Of a stretch of DNA of 64,000 nt, positions 59,808-64,000 are shown in pieces. A model generated the notes under the pieces. The model was not told the origin of the DNA and made no database searches. It saw nothing but the letters and a program-made list of their open reading frames with translations. Source of the stretch: CAIQQQ01 sp040399685 (GTDB lineage Bacteria; Pseudomonadota; Alphaproteobacteria; Acetobacterales; Acetobacteraceae); the NCBI GenBank assembly GCA_040399685.1, contig JBBART010000023.1:16342-80341 (forward strand), read 5' to 3'. The position numbers were made by a program, and so were the translations under genes. Positions within the stretch are counted from its first letter, which is position 1; each line of letters starts with the position of its first letter.

Positions 59808-61664
59808 TCAACGCAGCGCGCCTAGATACTTCACGACATCCGCCCTAAGGAAATAGGTCTGCCGTCCACCATCGATGTGCGGGCCAGACACTGGAGCAAG
59901 ATCATGCTGTGCCAGCCGCTTCGCGAGCCCGCGTGACGATGTCGCGTGAGCACGAGCCAGGTCGGCTGCCTTGACGTATTTTTTCCGGAAAGCATTCAGG
60001 GCATCAATCGTCAGCTCCCTATCTTGGCTCTCCAGCAGGCCCCTCTTCACGAGATGGTCGATGACCTCCCACTTGACGCCGAGAAACTCGGCACCCGCTT
60101 GCAACGTCAAATGCCCCGTGTTCCGCTCGGACATCCGGCAAATGTCCCTGAGTCGCCTGGCACAGAATCGTAGACGTCCAAGCCCGGCTTGGCCGTCATC
60201 AATCGACGCCACCGGCAGGTCGCCATCCAGCACCAAACGGAACATTCCCGACATCGAGACACCCCTGCGGTGCAGTGCGACCAATGCTGTCCTAAAGCCA
60301 GCCGTCTGTCCCGACACCTCTGATGTCCGTGTGGCCTCGAGGCGCCGGAGAAGATCATGCACGACATCTGAATCGAAGGCCCAGCGGCCCAATCCGGCTG
60401 CCTTGGCGGCATGGACGGCCGGAAGCAGACCACCGGCCTGCAATGCGCGCACGTTCGCGGCAGATACAGCCATAAGTCTCGAAACCTGGCCGAGGGTCAG
60501 CAGCCTTGACCGTGATACGGCAAAGGCTTCGACCGTGCTGGCCTGAATTGCTGAGGGAACTCCTCGTCCATGCTCGCTCTCGAGCCGAACAAGTCCGGCC
60601 CTTGCGAGACGCTTCACCCTCGTCGTCGACATTCCCATCCGGGCGGCTGCCCGGTCGAGTGAAATCAGCCCGGTGGATAGCCCCCGGCCTCCCAAGAACT
60701 CCGAGCGATGCGATCGCAATCCAATCTCCGGTCGCGCCTGAACAAAGTCCTGAGTGATAGAACGGCATTCGTCCTTGAAGACACCATCCGGCATCGCCCG
60801 CATCCAGTCGTAGAGGTCGCCAAACGACCGCCGCGCACCATCTGCATCATTCCTTGAGGATGTATGTTCCGCCAGCAGCTGATGAAATGAGGCGGGCCAA
60901 AACCTGAGCGTCGTGATCCCTGCACCGACAACTTGGCCCAGCTTCTCGGCTCCGGCAGCCGCCAACGCTTCCGGTCGAAACTGTCCCTGCCATCGTGTGG
61001 CAAACATGCCCAGCACTATGGCGGCTCGAACGAGGTCTCCCCTGTGGGCAGCAGCGAGATTGGCGTGCAACCAAGGAACGGGTGCACCCCAGGCGAGAGC
61101 GCGCAGTCCCTCAGCTGCCTCAACCTCTGCTCGAGGTGCAACCTGGACGGGTGCACTGGTAAGCAAGGTGCAGCACTGACTGCATGCATCGATTTTCTGA
61201 CCGGACCACCGCAAGGGCGCCGAACAAGCGTGGCACACCGTGACAAGACGAAGACCATGCTCTGGACATGCCGCCGCAAGCGTCAGGTCCCAGAACCGAC
61301 GATGGTATGGGGCATCGGACATACATTGGATGCATGCTCGGCGGCGAAGCAGGTCAAATTGTTCCCGATGAATCTCCGCGGAACCGTACCGATGATGGGC
61401 GTGACGGCTGCCCGGCCGATAGACCATCAACCTCAACCGTTCGAGGGGAACGCCACTGACCTCCGACAGCGGCACAAAGTCGCTGTCGTCGAAGACGCAA
61501 CCGGGGAACCTCAGTCCGACCGCACTCGCGAGATGCCTCGCATCAGAATTTCGCACCCGACCAACGAGGCGAACGAGAAAGCCCAGCAGGCTCTCGTCGT
61601 CCTTTGGGACGAGCGAGAGTGCCAGCAACCTGCGTTGGTCAGGGACGGAAGTGGTCATCAGCAT
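59808..61664 (-). CDS. tniQ: TniQ family protein (long form) with four HTH-like modules
   Basis: A 618-residue protein. Residues 1-170 are a TniQ domain (PKDDESLLGFLVRLVG; zinc ligands CIQC 111-114, CPEH 133-136, CHAC 144-147, CSQCC 161-165). The C-terminal half has four spaced helix-turn-helix-like units at about 334-360, 388-414, 518-544 and 563-591, sharing the pattern L-x3-A-x2-(M/L)-x-V/M-S...V-x2-L-x3-G-L-(L/V). That is reminiscent of TnsD, the sequence-specific target selector of Tn7. It overlaps tniB by 26 bp. Confidence 0.87.
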   Translation of the reverse strand: MLMTTSVPDQRRLLALSLVPKDDESLLGFLVRLVGRVRNSDARHLASAVGLRFPGCVFDDSDFVPLSEVSGVPLERLRLMVYRPGSRHAHHRYGSAEIHREQFDLLRRRACIQCMSDAPYHRRFWDLTLAAACPEHGLRLVTVCHACSAPLRWSGQKIDACSQCCTLLTSAPVQVAPRAEVEAAEGLRALAWGAPVPWLHANLAAAHRGDLVRAAIVLGMFATRWQGQFRPEALAAAGAEKLGQVVGAGITTLRFWPASFHQLLAEHTSSRNDADGARRSFGDLYDWMRAMPDGVFKDECRSITQDFVQARPEIGLRSHRSEFLGGRGLSTGLISLDRAAARMGMSTTRVKRLARAGLVRLESEHGRGVPSAIQASTVEAFAVSRSRLLTLGQVSRLMAVSAANVRALQAGGLLPAVHAAKAAGLGRWAFDSDVVHDLLRRLEATRTSEVSGQTAGFRTALVALHRRGVSMSGMFRLVLDGDLPVASIDDGQAGLGRLRFCARRLRDICRMSERNTGHLTLQAGAEFLGVKWEVIDHLVKRGLLESQDRELTIDALNAFRKKYVKAADLARAHATSSRGLAKRLAQHDLAPVSGPHIDGGRQTYFLRADVVKYLGALR

Positions 61665-62673
61665 TTGCTCGGCGCGTCCGGCGTTTGCGCGGGCGCGACT
61701 CTTCCGTGGGCACCGTCAACTCATCTGGGCGGGTCATCAGACCGAGCGGATCGGGCACGAGAAACGGATTGGCCTGGGTCTTGTGCAGGGCCGTCTTCTC
61801 GAAAGCCCTGGCCAGGCATTCCAGCGTGATCGCGTCCTTGCTGCCCTTAGCCTGTTCTCGCACCGCCAAGATACCTGCATTCTCGAGAAGCCGTGCCAGC
61901 CGCCCAAGAAGACCGCCTGTTGCGACATAAATTCGAAGGGCTGTCTCGCCCTCACAAAGGCCCGAGTTCCGACCAAGCGGCTTGGCCAGCCAATCGTCAA
62001 ACACGTCCAGAAGGCCAAGGAACGTTTCGCGGTCATCCCGCTCGTCCCATCTGAACGGGCTCAATTCGCTCACGCACACAACGCGTCGCTCCAATTCGTC
62101 ATTGGCCGCGATCAGGCGCTTAGCCTTTCCGGTGCCGACGATGAGGAGAGAGAACTGGGCTTTGTTCGACAGGTCCTTGAGGAACACCGCCACATCATGG
62201 GCGACTGTGTCCCTTTTCCGGTCGATTGCTTGGTGAGCCTCCTCAAGAATGAGAAGGCGCGTGTTCATCTCCTTCGCATGGTAGGCGATGGCCTCCTGCA
62301 GATCGAACCGTCGGCTCCTGCTCTTCGCAGGGATGCCGCTGAAGATATGAAACAACCGCTCGGTCAGGGTTTTGAGTGAAGTGTCAGGAACAGTGGCGCA
62401 GATGACGGGAGCATCGTCGGCCAAATTTCCATCTGCGTCGGCGCGACCATGCCGGATACGAGGATAGTCCGAGATGAAGTCCTCGATGAGCTTTGTTTTG
62501 CCGCTGCCGGATGGGCCTGTGAGCAACATACAGCCGCCCTCGCTGGCCTTGTTGTCACGGGCGAGCAGACGCCGGATATCATCCTTGATCGCTGTGATGC
62601 GCTCATGCTCGACGTACACCGAGCGAAGAGCCTCGACCTGGGCGATGAGCTCCAGCTCACGATTCTGGGTCAT
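61639..62673 (-). CDS. tniB: TniB ATPase, transposition regulator
   Basis: AAA+ ATPase of the TniB/TnsC group, 344 residues, which links target selector and transposase. Walker A LLTGPSGSGKTKLIED (residues 50-65), Walker B RLLILEEAHQAI (about 138-149), sensor region FSLLIVGTGKAKRLI, and a basic tail RPRKRRTRR. Start overlaps the tniA stop (ATGA), end overlaps long tniQ. Confidence 0.9.
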   Translation of the reverse strand: MTQNRELELIAQVEALRSVYVEHERITAIKDDIRRLLARDNKASEGGCMLLTGPSGSGKTKLIEDFISDYPRIRHGRADADGNLADDAPVICATVPDTSLKTLTERLFHIFSGIPAKSRSRRFDLQEAIAYHAKEMNTRLLILEEAHQAIDRKRDTVAHDVAVFLKDLSNKAQFSLLIVGTGKAKRLIAANDELERRVVCVSELSPFRWDERDDRETFLGLLDVFDDWLAKPLGRNSGLCEGETALRIYVATGGLLGRLARLLENAGILAVREQAKGSKDAITLECLARAFEKTALHKTQANPFLVPDPLGLMTRPDELTVPTEESRPRKRRTRRANADDHFRP

Positions 62674-64000
62674 GGCTTGCGAACCTCCTTGATGACGAGC
62701 TTGCGGCGTGGTGCCGCTTTCTCCGTCTTTGAAATGCCGGAATCTTCGACGCCGACAGCGGTCTCCACGTCAGCGTCGGGGAGCTGCGGAAATTCGCGTT
62801 CCGGCTTTGCCAGAGGCTTTCCGCGTTCCTGAGTGCCTTCCTCTCCCGCACCCTTGGCGCCAACGCCGAGATGGCGGCCAAGACCGCGCAGGACTTTCCC
62901 CTTGTCCTTCGCGTTGGGCTGAAGATGTGCTTCTGCCTCGTCATGCAGCATGGCCAAGCATTCCTCGAGCGTGACCGAATCACGTGCGCCCTCGAATTGC
63001 TCGTCGGCGAGCAGCATTGCGAGGCGATGCTGAAATAGCGACAGGCCATTCATGTATTCCGGCATGAGGGGCTCCAGCGGCTCAGGTGTCCTGGTGACCG
63101 GGTCGATGACCCAGGCGCGGGCGAGGTTCTGCTCGTCGAGGCGAACCTTGACCTTTGTCTTCTGGTTGAAGCCCGGGCGCGTGCGGATGCGCACCAGGGC
63201 GTCTCCGTTCCAGCGCAGGTTCTTCCATTGGATGCCTTTGTTTGACACTCCGCAGTATTCGACGCGGGTCAGCAAGGCATCCAGATCATCCTTTCGGCGC
63301 GGTGCCCGCGGCAAACGCTTTTCCAGTGCTCCGTTCCAACGAACCATCGGCGCGGTCCCGATGCCCCGATGAAAGCGGTTGGCGTAAACGCCAGAGACCC
63401 AGAGCCAGACACGCGACACGTACTCGCTGAACGTAAGCACGGCTTCGCTGCGGTTCTTGCCACGGTCCGGGTCGGACAGCAGCGCCGGGCGAGCACCAGG
63501 CGCCGAATGGTCCACCGAATCGTGGGTGGTGCGGTGAAACCGTTCGATGATGCCTTTTTGCTGCGGACAGCCGACGGCCTCGAGGTCCATACGGATGCCC
63601 AGGGCCAGCCCGATTTCACGGATATGGTCGTTGTCGAAATCGGTCCCGCGGTCGAAGAAATATGCCTCCGGGATGCCAAAGATAGACCGATAGGATCCAC
63701 TCACCTTTGGACAGACCTTCTCAAGGAAATCCTTGGGAAGCATTGCCTGTCGCAGCGCCTGCATCACAGCGGCGAGGCTCTGGCCGTCGAAATGAATATG
63801 CACGGCTAGAATCATGCGGCTGTATCGGTCGATGGCAATCGTCAGCCACGGACGGCCCAAGAGTCGCCCGCTTGCATCATCGATTACAGAGATGTGGGCC
63901 TGACTGTGGTCGACCTCGACGATCTCCAGGATGGTAGAGGTCTCAGGCTGCAAAACAGCGTGCAAAACTTTCCAGATTCCAGGGGTAAACAGCGTCCAAT
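62670..64000 (-). CDS. tniA: TniA/TnsB-type DDE transposase, 5' end beyond window
   Basis: Retroviral-integrase-fold transposase; about 443 residues visible and still open at 64000, so the N-terminal DNA-binding domains lie outside. Catalytic acids: Asp in VEVDHSQAHISVID, Asp in YFFDRGTDFDNDH, Glu in PQQKGIIERFHRT. A Mu-transposase C-terminal beta-barrel follows (VKVRLDEQNLARAWVIDP) and then a long charged tail that probably contacts TniB. First visible gene of tniA-tniB-tniQ. Confidence 0.9.
   Translation of the reverse strand, partial: WTLFTPGIWKVLHAVLQPETSTILEIVEVDHSQAHISVIDDASGRLLGRPWLTIAIDRYSRMILAVHIHFDGQSLAAVMQALRQAMLPKDFLEKVCPKVSGSYRSIFGIPEAYFFDRGTDFDNDHIREIGLALGIRMDLEAVGCPQQKGIIERFHRTTHDSVDHSAPGARPALLSDPDRGKNRSEAVLTFSEYVSRVWLWVSGVYANRFHRGIGTAPMVRWNGALEKRLPRAPRRKDDLDALLTRVEYCGVSNKGIQWKNLRWNGDALVRIRTRPGFNQKTKVKVRLDEQNLARAWVIDPVTRTPEPLEPLMPEYMNGLSLFQHRLAMLLADEQFEGARDSVTLEECLAMLHDEAEAHLQPNAKDKGKVLRGLGRHLGVGAKGAGEEGTQERGKPLAKPEREFPQLPDADVETAVGVEDSGISKTEKAAPRRKLVIKEVRKP

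Larger units (their letters stand above)
57171..64000. mobile_element. Tn5053/Tn7-like transposon, incomplete at window end
   Basis: The module tniA-tniB-tniQ on the minus strand with overlapping genes is the core of Tn5053/Tn402- and Tn7-like elements. In these, tniA lies nearest one terminus and reads inward, so the tniA-side end is beyond 64000 and the cargo side is to the left. The left end is unproven; 57171 (TGTCGAGATT...) is proposed because such elements start TGT, GC drops there, and a protein-like frame appears interrupted. Cargo then is four small unknown ORFs plus a second tniQ. If the boundary is wrong, the ars operon could also be cargo. Confidence 0.5.

Overview
The window is about 65% GC, tightly packed, and looks like a chromosome segment of an alphaproteobacterium, most probably Rhodospirillales/Acetobacteraceae. 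The pointers are the ubiH-like / glnK / amtB / ftsK run, the SRP RNA / dnaX / ybaB / recR block, and an SDH assembly factor 4 gene. The family-level placement is inference. No tRNA, rRNA or CRISPR array was seen.

Layout. 1-2.8 kb: fatty-acid / electron transfer genes (hbd, etfA, etfB) and a HIG1-like membrane protein. 2.9-12.8 kb: a large MscS-type channel, a PF10014 dioxygenase, a DUF3300/DUF2950 pair and an RND efflux pump. 13-20.6 kb: housekeeping (UbiH-type hydroxylase, glnK-amtB, ftsK, anmK). 20.6-25.6 kb: SDHAF4, recR-ybaB-dnaX, 4.5S SRP RNA, nudC and small genes. 25.6-32.3 kb: LpxR-like protein, a 2-hydroxyacid dehydrogenase and a complete MalK/F/G/E-type sugar ABC system. 32.5-38.6 kb: one eight-gene, mostly overlapping operon joining an isoquinoline-oxidoreductase-type molybdoenzyme to a flavocytochrome c pair (fccAB-like) and soxXYZA, with no soxB or soxCD. 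38.7-43.4 kb: 3-dehydroshikimate dehydratase and a beta-helix protein in an AT-richer patch. 43.4-53 kb: an ssuBC pair, DUF305 protein, MTOX-like oxidase, chvE-gguAB sugar transporter, mntH and an SDR. 53-57 kb: hflX and an arsR-arsC-acr3-arsH operon. 57-64 kb: lower-GC DNA leading into a Tn5053/Tn7-like transposition module (tniA-tniB-long tniQ, then a second shorter tniQ), cut by the window end.

Most notable signals: (1) the molybdoenzyme-Fcc-Sox operon lacking SoxB, whose SoxY carries a non-canonical tail; (2) a family of three 120-121 bp elements, each two long perfect A/T hairpins facing each other across a variable ~40 bp core, sitting 12-19 bp behind stop codons and splitting what would otherwise be operons (dnaX/ybaB and the sugar ABC genes); (3) a transposon with two TniQ proteins, the larger carrying four spaced helix-turn-helix-like modules; (4) candidate operators for mntH and arsR.
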